Origin: Morchella semilibera
Lineage: Eukaryota; Ascomycota; Pezizomycetes; Pezizales; Morchellaceae
Assembly: GCA_009192285.1 (NCBI GenBank)
Contig: CM018604.1
Coordinates: forward strand, 2,294,001 to 2,358,000
DNA length: 64,000 nucleotides
Direction: 5' to 3'
Part shown: in pieces, positions 37,201 through 48,784 of the stretch
Layout: every line of letters begins with the position of its first letter
Numbering within the stretch: position 1 is the first letter of the stretch
Notes under the pieces: model-generated
Seen by the model: the letters and a program-made list of their open reading frames with translations, nothing else
Told to the model about the DNA's origin: nothing
The model's database searches: none
Translations under genes and position numbers: made by a program

Positions 37201-40200
37201 CTAGAAAAATGGGCCTGACCTTTGATACTAGGACTTATGTTCATCCTCTAGCTTTAAAAACGTTATCCGTGCCACAGCTGGTGCGTGATCTGAGGGTTGA
37301 AGAAGAAGTTGACAATTTGGAATCATAGCAAGTTGAAAATGCACAGTCCCTTGTCATGTTGAAAAGTAGCTGAATAGCAAACCTACCACGGCCCACCCCT
37401 CTACCCCACCTCCACCAAAGCCATGATTTACTAACAAAAAAGCAAAATCGAAAGAAAGATGCGCACGCGGTAAATACTCCGAGGCCAACCCCGAATGAAT
37501 GGAAGCCCATAGGTTCATAACGAAAGGAGGTCAAAGACACGGTGTGGTTGACTGTTGCCTGGTGTGTAAGATTTAATCTACGAGGCTGATCTCAGACATG
37601 AGATCCAGGATTTCATCAGTTCCGGATTGTTGCTCCGAGACTTCTCGAAATAGGGTTGGAAATCACAAAATTAATTCAGCTCCATAGACCCCACCAAAAT
37701 GATTGGTGCCGATCGATTTTAATCGGCCCAGAACCAGGGCTGGGGAATTTTGCGCAAAGGGACCAATCTAAGTACAGCCAGGTATTCGGGATTCGGGACT
37801 GGACTTTAGGTTATCCGGAATTATCGTATAACATTATGGGCTAGTGTCTAACTTACTCCGCGGAACCTCGAGTTTTGGGGAGAGCTGAACTATGAGTGGT
37901 AGATTTTTATGGAATGATTTTCGTCTAACAAGTCTCACAATTGTTAGTGCACTTGTTCACGTCATAGAGATATTTATCTACACAGGTTCGTACTCAATAA
38001 AAAAGAAAGAGGGTCTGAAAAGTCGCCGCCTGTGAAGAGAGTCCCCAGAGATGGCCAAAGCCCTGGGTAGCACAAATGATGCGACTTCTTCATTATTGGA
38101 ACCCTTTAGCTACGATTGAAATTTAAAGGCGTTGAGGCAGAAATCAAGGCATGGTGTCTGCCACCCACGCCCACCTCTTTCTATTGGACACGGAGAACAT
38201 ACTGTTTCTCTAACGTCTCACAGAGCGGTCGAAAAGAAGGAGCTCTCCCAACTGAATGATTGTTTCACTCCAGCCCCTCCTACCTTATATGATTTCGACT
38301 ACCTCGTCTCTAGGTAAGAACTATGCATACCATGGGGTTGGGTCTCGGGGAAGCCTCGTGGTTTATATGCAGGGGCGTACCTAAGTATTTGCTACAGTGG
38401 GAAACTACAACCACCTCCTTCATTGCCATTTTTTACGGGGGGGGTGTTTAGAAAATCGTCTAAATACTCGAGTCATTTTGTCGACTTTGTCGGCTAGTTA
38501 GCTTGAAAGAGCTCTATGTGAGTATTACTGAACACCAGGTAAGCCCCTTAATGACCCTAAGCTAGTGTATTCCCCCCAACTTATAGACTTGTAGTCTCAG
38601 CATTTTGCTTTAGACAAGTTTCAAACGACATATAGACAATATCGTTTCCGATTGATAGCGCGGCTTCCCGTAGATATTTAGAGGTATTTGTAATTGGTTG
38701 CCAGGTGTGTAATTTGTCCGCCATCAATTGCCAGGCAGATTCAGAAAGCTGTAAGCATATCAGACCAATAATCTTACAAGATATGCCTAATCACGGCGGT
38801 TTTGATTCTATCTCTTAGGGTATTGTGATATTATATCTTTTATCTGCAGCTTGCCGGAAATTCAAATCATGGTTCGTCACTCGTTACATCAGCTCTACCA
38901 GATACCACTTTTTGACGGGTATGTGTTTTCACTATTTGCTAAGTGTTTAGATCAAAATGATACTTCGTAATTAACCACTCAGCTTCTAACCCTAATGCAT
39001 TATCTTTCTGTAGCTCCAGAATAGCCGTTACCTTTCCCCCAACAGCTACTTCCGTGGTGAAACAAGTGACTTTATAAGGTGAAAGAGGGGCCCAGCGGGA
39101 TCAGGCAGAACATTGGCATACAGAAGCTACATCGACCATACAACCTCCCCTCCCTAGCTTATATCTCGGGAACATCCTGAGTGCGGGAAGGGGTCTGGAC
39201 AACGAAGTTATCAAGTGCCTTGTAGCACTATTTGGGTTTGAGACCAGTACAAAGGCGTGGGGCTGCAATATAACAAGGTACATAAGAACTCAAAACCCAC
39301 AAAAAAAAGGAGTAGAAGCAGGCGACCGTAATAACAATATTGTTAGGACTACATTCCCACCCGAGTATTATATACCACGGACCACGTCACTCAAACTCGA
39401 GTCCGGCAATTATAATCTATATCTTCGTAGATCCTGAATTCTGCGAAGTCTCTTCATGCACATATAATCAATTGGGGGCTTAAATAAATGTCCTTAGTGT
39501 ACATGTACCGCTGTACATGTACCGCTGTACATGAACTTGCATAGCTTGATGTATATGCATATAAAGTACATGTATGTGTGTGCGCGTTGCACGTAACCCA
39601 GGATCAAGAACGGCAGATGCTTACTAGTAGTACCGCCGGCATATCACTAATATAATAGAGTATTGCCATCCTACCAAAACTAGATTAGCCCACCCATCTA
39701 GTTAAAACATTAGATAATGCCGGCAGATCTCCTTCCTTCTTTCTTCTTTCTGGAACCGCCAAACTGGAGCCATGATGTAGGAGGCCGTGGGTATACACAT
39801 GTTCTACGTCTATCCCGTTAATCAGTTCTCACCGGCCTACTATCCGCCACGCTTAAGGCTTCCTGCATAAGACGAATACTCCCATACTCCTCTCGTACGC
39901 TATACCTTGATAGCGATCTACCGTAAAGCGTTCCCGCGTTCTTTCATCCCGCCCTCAGGTGTAGCAAGCTTTACAGATACCAAGGTTTTCATTTTTGTCC
40001 ATAGTGGAGAGATATTCAATTCCCTTGGGCGGTACCTAATCCGAATATAACCGCCCAACCTTACACTACGGTTACTGATTCACCTCATGAGTACAGTGAC
40101 GGGCAGCACTGGGAGTTAACGGGGCGCAGGGATTCTAATAATTCTTATTCGTTGAAATACCCGTTTGTCAACGACCGTGTCAAAAACCTGGAGAACCGCC

Positions 40201-41084
40201 ATGATGTCATGGTTTAGGGCGTGCCTGTGCAATAACAGCGAAGGGTTCAATGGCTAACTCGGTGTTCCGCCCAATTAAACGCTGGGTACGCCATTCAGTT
40301 TTGACATCACTTTCGGGCACAGGCATTGATCCGCAGCGATGACTGGGCAGACATGTTCGGAGCATCTAGTACTCCTCATATGGTCTATTACTAGAGCAAC
40401 TAGTACTCCGACGTTTTTAACAGTTCATAGGTAGGTGCGAAAAGAGAGGGCACACAACTCTATGAAGAGTTTGGAAATTAATTATTTTTGGTATTCTTGG
40501 CGTTTTCGAGGTTCCGTTCCGGTGTTCGATTTTCTATGAGTGATCGTTGGGTTTTGAATGTAGGTGCACATGGCATCTTACTTTTAAAAGTCAATGACCG
40601 GGGGGCATCAGCACGGGAGCGCCCGTCCTCGAAAAGGTAGCCTGATGTGCCATGCAGGTGATGCTGAAATATTGCCCGATCGATAGAGAGCAGGCCGAGG
40701 TTGCATTAAGCGAACGAACATTATTATGTCTCCACCCAGCCCTACCTGCTCAAACTCTGGGCACGGCACATATTAACAACAAACTTTGACATGGAAACCC
40801 AATCTTGAAACTCCCGCGATATTCCGATAGACATTCTAAACGCGCATTATGAGAGTAGCTGTAATTTACATATAAGGATAATTAAATTAACTGATGAAAG
40901 AATCAAGAACCAGCGCCTAAAGGAGAATTATAAACCACATGGGATTAGTACCTGCCTACCCTACCACTGCATGCCGGTCTATATTTCAACAGCAAGTTTA
41001 TCTACATCTCCAATAGCAAGATACAGGAAGGTTTGGACTCGTACTTGTCAAGCTATATGGCAAGAAAAAACCGGTAATGTGACC
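31292..41084. other. Very long gene-poor region
   Basis: Nearly 10 kb with no gene I can support. A possible spliced relic at 38132-38497 is described in the findings. The zone holds scattered TACATGTA palindromes, a 12-bp tandem duplication at 33183-33206, poly-C at 33646-33657 and a 14-bp tandem repeat at 39498-39533. Short frames at 31760-32124 and 33218-33490 have no recognisable domain. Confidence 0.45.
39498..39533 (+). repeat. 14-bp tandem repeat containing TACATGTA
   Basis: Two full copies and a partial third of TGTACATGTACCGC. Each full copy carries the window-wide palindrome. Confidence 0.8.
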
Positions 41085-43843
41085 TCACATCTGTGCACGG
41101 GTAGTTTTTTCGTATTGTTCGATAAGGATACTCGAGAGTAGACACGGGATGCTATTTCTTGCCATCCAAAACGTGCACTGGTTCTTGATCTCCCTACGAA
41201 ACAAACTATTAGGCCCACCAGAAACCTTCATCGTGCCTATTGTAACCGGAACGTTAGTGATTTTGGCAATGGTAGTACTCCTGTGGCATTCCATCCTCCA
41301 GCCCGGTAAACCACAGAATCTACCGATTCATAGCCTTGAGACACAGGACCCAGTTTTACATACCTTTCTCTCCATCAAATTCAATACTTTGCTCATCGGA
41401 GTTACCCGCAAACATGTGTGTAACCTTGACCTTCCGTTGGGCAAGAAATCTAACTTCCATCCAAGTAGTGAAAAGACTGCCTCACGGAACTCCATCGACT
41501 TTGCTGCCCAAATTTCTTTCAGTCTCAACATCCTCTTCTCCTTATCTGCAACTACCTTCTCCATTGCCTGTATCTCTTTTCGTACATTTTCAAGGGTGCG
41601 TAATGGAACCACTTTGTTATTGTGGCTAGGTAGAGTTTCGAGGCGGTCTTCAAGTTGTGCTAATAGCGCAGCATTTTCTTCGCGAAGAGCTGTGAGCGTC
41701 TCCATCTTGATCGCTTCTTCCCGGGAAGTCGGGTTATCCTTCAATTGAAGGATGCGAGTAGAGGTAGAGGATGCTGAGATTAGACGGATATTTAGTGAGT
41801 CAATTTCTTTCTTTGATAACTTCAACGACTGTTGGAGTTGTGCAACATCTGGTAAAAGTAGTCAGCAAAGAAAGGCATGGAAAATAAAGACATCAAATGT
41901 GGTTGGGAGGTTACAGTACCATCTTGTAGCTGTTTATTTTTTCTTATCATTTCTCCGATTCTCTTGTTCTCATCCTCATCATCCTCCCTCGATCTCTTTC
42001 TAGGGTTCAACTCACTTTCCACTACCCTCTCTTTCTTTACAACATCCGCAAGCAAGGTTTCATTCTCTTTTTTATATGTCTCTAATAGCACTTCCAGCTC
42101 TTCGATACGCTTAGTCTTTTGTTCATCAAAGTTTCCTTCCATATACATTGTTTCCTCTGTCGAGAAGCTCTTCAGCTGATCTCTTAGAAACTGTGCTTCC
42201 TTCATAGCCAACGCGCGTTGCCTTTCCAACCTTTGCCTTGTCCTTGAGTCCTTGGCCAAGTCTTCCTTTGTTTTCTCCAATTCCCTTCTTATAGTGCTCA
42301 ACTCTGCCTCAAGACGCTGAATAGTCTCCTCTTTTTCTGTTATTTCTGGATTTGTGCGCCCTGCTTTCTCGATTAAAGCGGCTTTTTCAACCCGCTCCTG
42401 AACCAATGCCCGGGCAAGGGCCTCCGGGGAGTCAAATTCAAGGCCTTCCGACTCAAAGTAACTACTCCAAGAGTTTCGCTCGTCTTGCAAGATAGAGACG
42501 CGAAGATGAGCCTCAGATATCTCGTGGCGGAGAGTATCCATCATCCGAACCCTTGACTCAAGCGCCTGCTTCTCCTCCTCCAGGATTTCGATCGATTTGT
42601 TGTGATCTCGTAACTGCTTTAACTCTTGCGTTTGTTTTCGGTTCGTGACTTCGAGTGTTTTAATATGCGCCACTTGTTCTTCTTCATTGTCAATAGGCCT
42701 GCGCAAAGAAAGATACACTTATAAGAACTCACCTGAAAGTTCCTTCCTTAGGATCTTCAATGTATCTAGATCACCCGTTTGTGCTCTAGCTTTCAGTAAT
42801 TCTGTTTCTAAGTTACCCAGCTCTGCTTCCTTCATGGACAGGGCCGTCTGGGTCTGTTGTAGATTAAGGCTTTTTGCCTCCAATTCCACACTCATTTCCT
42901 TGTTCATCTTCGTCAAGGCCTCATTCCGAGACTTAAGATCTGCCACCTGTTGCCGGTAATGCCGGTCCTGACTTTGTGTGTCCTCATCCTTTTCGCAAAT
43001 TGTTTCCTTCAATGAAGTGTTTTCAGCTTTCAGCATCCGAATCTGTCGCTCTAGATCTTGCTATAGGATAAAGTATGATATTAGCTAAACCAATAACACG
43101 ATTATATAGATACGAACATTTGACTAGGGCAAAAAATATACCTTGTGACTTGCGGCCTGGTCTTTGAGTTTCTGTAGCTTTTCCGAGAGGTCCTTTTGCT
43201 TATCAAACAAATACCGTTTGTCTCCTTCGCTGGCCTGTCCAACGCATCAGCTCCCACAAAACAAACACCACCCGTTACCAGGGACAAAACTAACATCTGC
43301 TTTCTTACTCTGCTCCTCTAGTTTCGACTGTAGCTCCCGTATTTCATTTTCATGTCGAATCTTTTCCAATTCTCGTCCTTCCTGTAGTGTCGAAAGCTCG
43401 TAGCGCACCGAGTTTAGATCGGCCCGGATTCCTTCATTCGATATATCTGCTAATAATAAGTGAGAAAATATTACTCGAGCAAAAGTTTAGGGATGAGAAA
43501 GTACCCGCTTTTGTACCCAATCCTACTGGTAAGTACGACCATTGCTGGGTTGTTTGCGGTGACTGAGAAAGTTGAGGAAGCGGAGGGGGCGGAGGGAGAG
43601 TGTAACTCTGCTCTAGTGCACCCTGATGTCCATCACTCTGTACAGAGCTCGGTAGTTTAGTGTTTAAATGCTTTTAAGAAGGTAGGGAGGGTCACTCACC
43701 ACTCGATGATTTGCGAACGGACTTCGATTCGAGGAAACTCTCTGTCCTCCTCGACTCGCCGGTGAGCCAAGTGTTTGATTTCCAGGGCCGTGAGAAGGTA
43801 TATTCCTAGTTGGGGTTTGGGGGAAGGTTGATGAATCCATCAT
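41085..43843 (-). CDS. MAD1: Spindle assembly checkpoint protein Mad1 (apparent 1-nt deletion)
   Basis: Kinetochore/nuclear-pore coiled-coil protein that recruits and converts Mad2. Eight exons: 43843-43700, 43637-43505, 43449-43295, 43234-43142, 43060-42733, 42678-41920, 41848-41364, 41236-41085; summed with one added base they give 750 codons. Residues ~100-560 are coiled coil. The Mad2-interaction motif (TRILQLKDNP, ~568-577), the Bub1-binding RLK motif (MLRLKEIW) and the C-terminal RWD-type domain (LLGWKLDFLPNGR, then VKVTHMF, TMKVSGGPNS) are all visible. Between NGR and VKVTHMF the frame slips: one base is missing at 41430/41431. Unrepaired, the protein ends shortly after with 23 unrelated residues and lacks the end of the C-terminal domain. 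The start could be either of two adjacent ATGs (43843, 43840). Confidence 0.88.
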
Positions 43844-45276
43844 GGTTGAGGAGTGAGTGGGACGCGTTGGATACAGAATGTGTTTGAGGTTTGTGTTTTC
43901 GCGATTTCCGCGATGGCGCATCACATCACGTGATGCGGCTTAAATAGCAAAAATGATGTAAACTTGCGCGCACGTGCACTAAGATCCTACAACTCGAACG
44001 GGATTCACTGGCACCGAAACCATTTCGTTGAAGCTACAAAACGTACCTACATCTCTACCCTGTGTGTTTGATAATTGTACGAGTCGTAGTTTATGGTTCT
44101 TTGTTTTCCCATTGCAGACCAGGCAGGGAGATTGGTCGATTGCCCACCGTGCGTGCAAAAGCTTCCATAGGGATGGTATTGTCCCTCCACTCATCAAACA
44201 GGCCATACCTTTTCCGCCTATACTTTCTTAGAAATCTCTATAGCACGGCGGATATCCGTTTTACCGCTCGTAGAAACACATTGACGATCATGATTTTACA
44301 ATTTGATGTCTATTGGCTAAAAGAACGCCCCCTGGAATGACTTAATGCCTTGTATCATTCATTAGGTCCTGAGGGGGTAAAGGTGGTTGTTAAAACAAGC
44401 AGTATCAAGCCTATTATGCAACGGAGCTTATTATGGCTGTATTCGGAAAAGCCGTTGTAGAACGTGCATTCAACGGGTTCCAGCTACATGCACCTTGTGT
44501 ACCCATGTCAGTACATGTATTTGTATTAAATTTTCCGACCGCAGCTTTCACAGATCAGACGTCCGAGAATTACTTGGGTGCTAAACGCGGTTATCATATA
44601 TGTAGGTATTCTCAGCTATATACATGTCACTTGTTGTCTCATCTGCACATGACCGGAATATAAACTCCGGATTCAAGCCTCTATTGTTGCTCACGGACTC
44701 GACTTCCTGCCACTGGTTTTCACATGATGTCATTAAGCTAGCATTCTGTTTGAGCCACATTCAATACAGTGGGATCTTGCGTCAAATTGTCTATTCCTAT
44801 CTTTTCCAAACTGGACTCGTAGCGCGCCGCAGGTTCAGCAGGATCAAACTACATATCTGCAAAAGGCCATGGATTACATCTTTCAAAAGCTCTACCCGGT
44901 TCACGACGTACAAAAGGATTCCACGATCGAGTATGACGACTAGCACTTTACCCTTGGTTTGCCATTGGTGTCTCAAGAATGACAGTTCCCCCCCCCCCCC
45001 CCCCAAATCATTGGGAAGGGCGTAAGGCCCTCACTCAATCTGACACTTTGATGTTTGTTTTCACCCTCCAGACAAGAAACCAAAACCTACAGCCGAGCTT
45101 GAGTGAAACTCTGGAAATGCACTTTCCCGCCACAACTACCTACCTTTCGTACAAGGGGCATTACAATGGTCCGTCAGCTGAAGAATGAACTTCCAATTAG
45201 CTGAAGAAAAAAGAAAGATGAGGAAGCTACGTCAGAGAATATCCCCGGCCAAACATACCTAGGCATAAGGTGGATA

Positions 45277-45402
45277 TACTCGCGGTTTCATAGCGTTTTT
45301 GGACACAACTAATATTGCATACACCCCAAAAAACCGCCAAGACTACATTTCCGTATGGCATGTATAGCGGTTGTGTTCAGAAACGCTATGAAGTTGCGAG
45401 TA
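45277..45402. mobile_element. 126-bp MITE with ~33-bp terminal inverted repeats
   Basis: The left end 45277-45309 and right end 45370-45402 match as inverted copies at most positions (core TCATAGCGTTT...ACACAAC). Both ends begin TACTCGC, so the outermost TA may be a target-site duplication of a Tc1/mariner-type element. No coding capacity. Confidence 0.7.
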
Positions 45403-47173
45403 CGAATACAGCGATAGTAATGATTGGAAAAAGCAGTTATGTGGTGCACAGATATTTCTCCATACAATTTTGACACCCTTGTTTTTCCATTGATCATTCC
45501 CATCACTGTAAGTAGTGTATTCTTTCAAGATCCGTTAGGAGCTGTCAGAAATTGTGGATAATAGAATATAAATACCTGTTTCGAAACTTGGCTTGCATTG
45601 ACAAAAGGGAATTAGAGACCTCAAGCCCTCTGAGGGATTTCCTGGCAATCATTCTCCGACTTGTGATGAGTCAGAAATAGTATCCCTGATACTAAGGTGG
45701 GTTAATCATGTCCTATCACTCGATCGACCGCCAGATGTTAGATTGTTGTTGTTAATTCATTAATTGCCAACATGTCAGAGTATAACCCCAGGCAAGACAG
45801 TTTGTTTTGCCGGTGTTAGGACCATTTCCAAGGCTAGGCTCTTCCATCGACTTAAACATTTAGGGCTCGTTTGGGACGTCGACGACCACCTAAACCGAGG
45901 TTAACTAGATCTAGACCCGGAAATACCGTGATGCAATTGCAACCCGGCTAACTGCTTAAAATACTAAACCTCTTTGGCGTACCACTTTTTCGGGTTGGTG
46001 TAGGTGCCATTACTGAATTCCGAAAGAAACGGTCACACCTCTCCGCACTACGGTGCCCACCCTCTGCCAAAATTGGTATAAAACTACCTAACAGAATTCG
46101 TGATTGATAGAATATAAGTCAGCTGCAAGATGGTTCCTGTTTTTACTATGCTAACAGGACTTTGGCCCAACGCAGTTAAGTTTCCAAACCTTGCTTCCTC
46201 CAAATGGGCCCTTATACGACAACATAGATTCCCATATACATGCTAAGATTGATCAATTGAGTTGCAACGCTTTTTGATTAACCCCACGCACGCGCACGTT
46301 AGTTAAAGCTTAAGAGGTAAAGGGGTTAGAGATAATGCATATTATAAACGTTCGCAAAATGTTAGGCAGTATGGAAATACCTGAATTTGTTGTTGAGATT
46401 ATCATTGCGAGCCGGGGAAAATATATCCTCCCATGTAATAATTGTGGCAAGGTCTAGACCACTCTTATATTATGTCATTACTGTTGTTTGCCAAGGCTAT
46501 TATTGTTATAAAAGGGCTACCAAATTCCCTCCTGTATTAAACTATATAGGACAAGAATTATATTCGCCGCCAGAGTCAATATTTCAAACATTTGTTACTT
46601 CCCCTTAAATAAACAAGTTTAAGAATCTCACTAACGTCTCTTAATATATTTTCAAAGCGAACAAATATATAACGGTTACATCATTACAATATCTTTTAAA
46701 AAGATACCAAATATGCCTAAAGCCGCAGAATATACTCTATATATGATCAAGTCCCTGACCTATAGTGAGTTTTGTCAGCTCATGTAACAGGGTTCCACTA
46801 GTATCCATCCTGCGCTTGCAATTGTGATCGTTCTGTTTATCAGATCATCTTGGACAGGATATCTGCTAGACTCAGCAGAGGTGAAACGTCTTGGGGTGAG
46901 ATCGAGAACTCATGTATAGTAGGATGAATAATAACATCCCCTATCCCCAGTAACTTGTTTACCTACTAGGTGTAGGTGCATGTAGTACTGTTACAGGATA
47001 TTTCGTAGCCGTTGGGTTACACATATGTATGAAGTATACGTATATCCATCAACTGTTAGAGATTCGGGAATCATAGCACCACGTCCAGAAACATCCCCAG
47101 CATTCTCTTAAAATTATTAATTGATTTTCCTCTTTATTTAATTCATAATCATCGACTACATGAGAACTGACTG

Positions 47174-47205
47174 GTTTATTTATTTATTTACTTACTTACT
47201 TATTC
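47174..47205 (+). repeat. Tetranucleotide microsatellite
   Basis: Successive TTTA units change into TTAC units over about 32 bp. Confidence 0.8.
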
Positions 47206-48453
47206 ATCGATTCATTGAGTTGGGTATATCCTTAATTCTTTTGAGAATATCGATGAGAAGCTTTGACACATTGCCATAGGGGTCTAACCTAGATATACCC
47301 GTAAAACCAACTACATATATGAATTCCATACAGAGGTACCAACACCATTAACTATAACACAACGATTGCGTTTTCCTAAGCCATGGGGACGTCACCAGAG
47401 CTCAAAATCAAATATCTCTTTTGTTAAGGCATGACAATATTGACGTGTACAGCGGTAGGTAATAAATGAAGGAACACAGCGATGCCTATTTTAGTAAAAT
47501 GCCACCAACATTTGGTGTCCGTACCCTCGGGGTGTTCCATCACTTATTACTTGTTGCTATACATGGTCATGACGTGACGGTGATCCAGTCGGTTTAGCAT
47601 CTTTCTCCCTTTCATATAACTTTGAAATTGTCAAATATGTATGTAACATGGAATCAGTTCCATACCAGTCTACACGTAGTACACGTAGTACATGTGTACA
47701 TATAAGGTCTAGATCGGAACCGATAAAACCTTGGGCTATTATATTTTACTACTACTGGCTGTATATATCAACTTTTTCGAGCTACATCAATTCACACAAT
47801 TATTTCTAAATTCTTATTATTTGCCGATTGAACTTACCTCGAAATCATAGATGCTAGTATGTACATGTATCTTTCCGTCAAAAAATGAACTTATTGATTG
47901 ATCAATGTTCCCTTAGTCCTCCCGCCTCTTAATCACCAATGTACGAGTTTTATATAAACCTCGGCAGCCTACAAATGAGTTCGTGAAACTAATTTGCGTC
48001 AGAAATAGCTCGCTAGCTATACACATATAGGTATTCCATGATTTTCTTCGCGTATAAAAGTAGACAAAGGCATCATTGACTCCATTTATAATCGAGGGGT
48101 TATGGGTTCAACTCCCGTGTCCCATACTCTTGGAATCCACATCTTGTTGGGTTTTGCCCAAATGGGGACAGCAGCGACCCCTTAAACCTAACGGTTGCAT
48201 GCAAGTATGGCGGATCTACTCATGGAGGGTGAGCGCGCGGGAGTACCCCAACCCCCCAAAATTCTATTGACTGATGGCCACTAAACCCAAGTGATGGCAA
48301 CCGAGAAAGAACCCATAATTCCTTAGATAGGATTACTTTAGTCCAACACTACTACAGACCCCAACCAATGGTATTTTTCAGGTGGATATGTACTCCCTCC
48401 ACCCTCTATGAGTAGATCCGCCATATAAGAATTAACTACTATTACGCACTTAT

Positions 48454-48568
48454 ACTTAGGCGTTTAGTAAAAAGTCGTGAAAATGGGGTTGCAACGGGGC
48501 AAATTTTCACGACCTTTTACTGAACGCCTAAGTACTTAAATTAGGACCTTTTACTAAACGCCTAAGTA
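48454..48568. mobile_element. Inverted-repeat element with a third arm copy
   Basis: The arms at 48454-48484 and 48503-48533 are inverted copies (ACTTAGGCGTTTAGTAAAAA... / ...TTTTACTGAACGCCTAAGT). A third, shorter copy in the orientation of the right arm follows at 48546-48568. This could be a MITE plus a solo end, or two nested insertions. Confidence 0.65.
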
Positions 48569-48784
48569 ATTCCAGCCGATAATCGAGTGATAGCATATGA
48601 ATTTCTGGCCTGATTAACTACATGTATTATTTGTGGTACTTGGATAATTGATTCATTGTTACTTATCCGATGACTCCATATTAAGAAAAAAAATAAAAGG
48701 TATATAGAGATACATTGTATGATAATCTTAAACTACAACTTCAACGCCTATACTCAAGCGCGGGACTAAGCCAATGTAACTATA

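Larger units (their letters stand above)
43844..48784. other. Gene-poor region with hairpin elements
   Basis: MAD1 upstream flank, then about 4.9 kb with no supportable gene. It contains a poly-C tract (44987-45004), two inverted-repeat elements listed separately and a TTTA/TTAC microsatellite at 47174-47205. Confidence 0.5.

Noticed and set aside
42679-42732. Apparent frameshift between MAD1 exons 5 and 6
   Set aside because: The mismatch came from choosing the GCGCAG acceptor; the acceptor ending at 42679 keeps the frame and restores the conserved ELS-EQVAHIK junction.
48102-48125. tRNA-like T-arm (GGTTCAACTCCC) followed by GTCCCAT
   Set aside because: No matching 5' acceptor ATGGGAC and no D or anticodon arm upstream.
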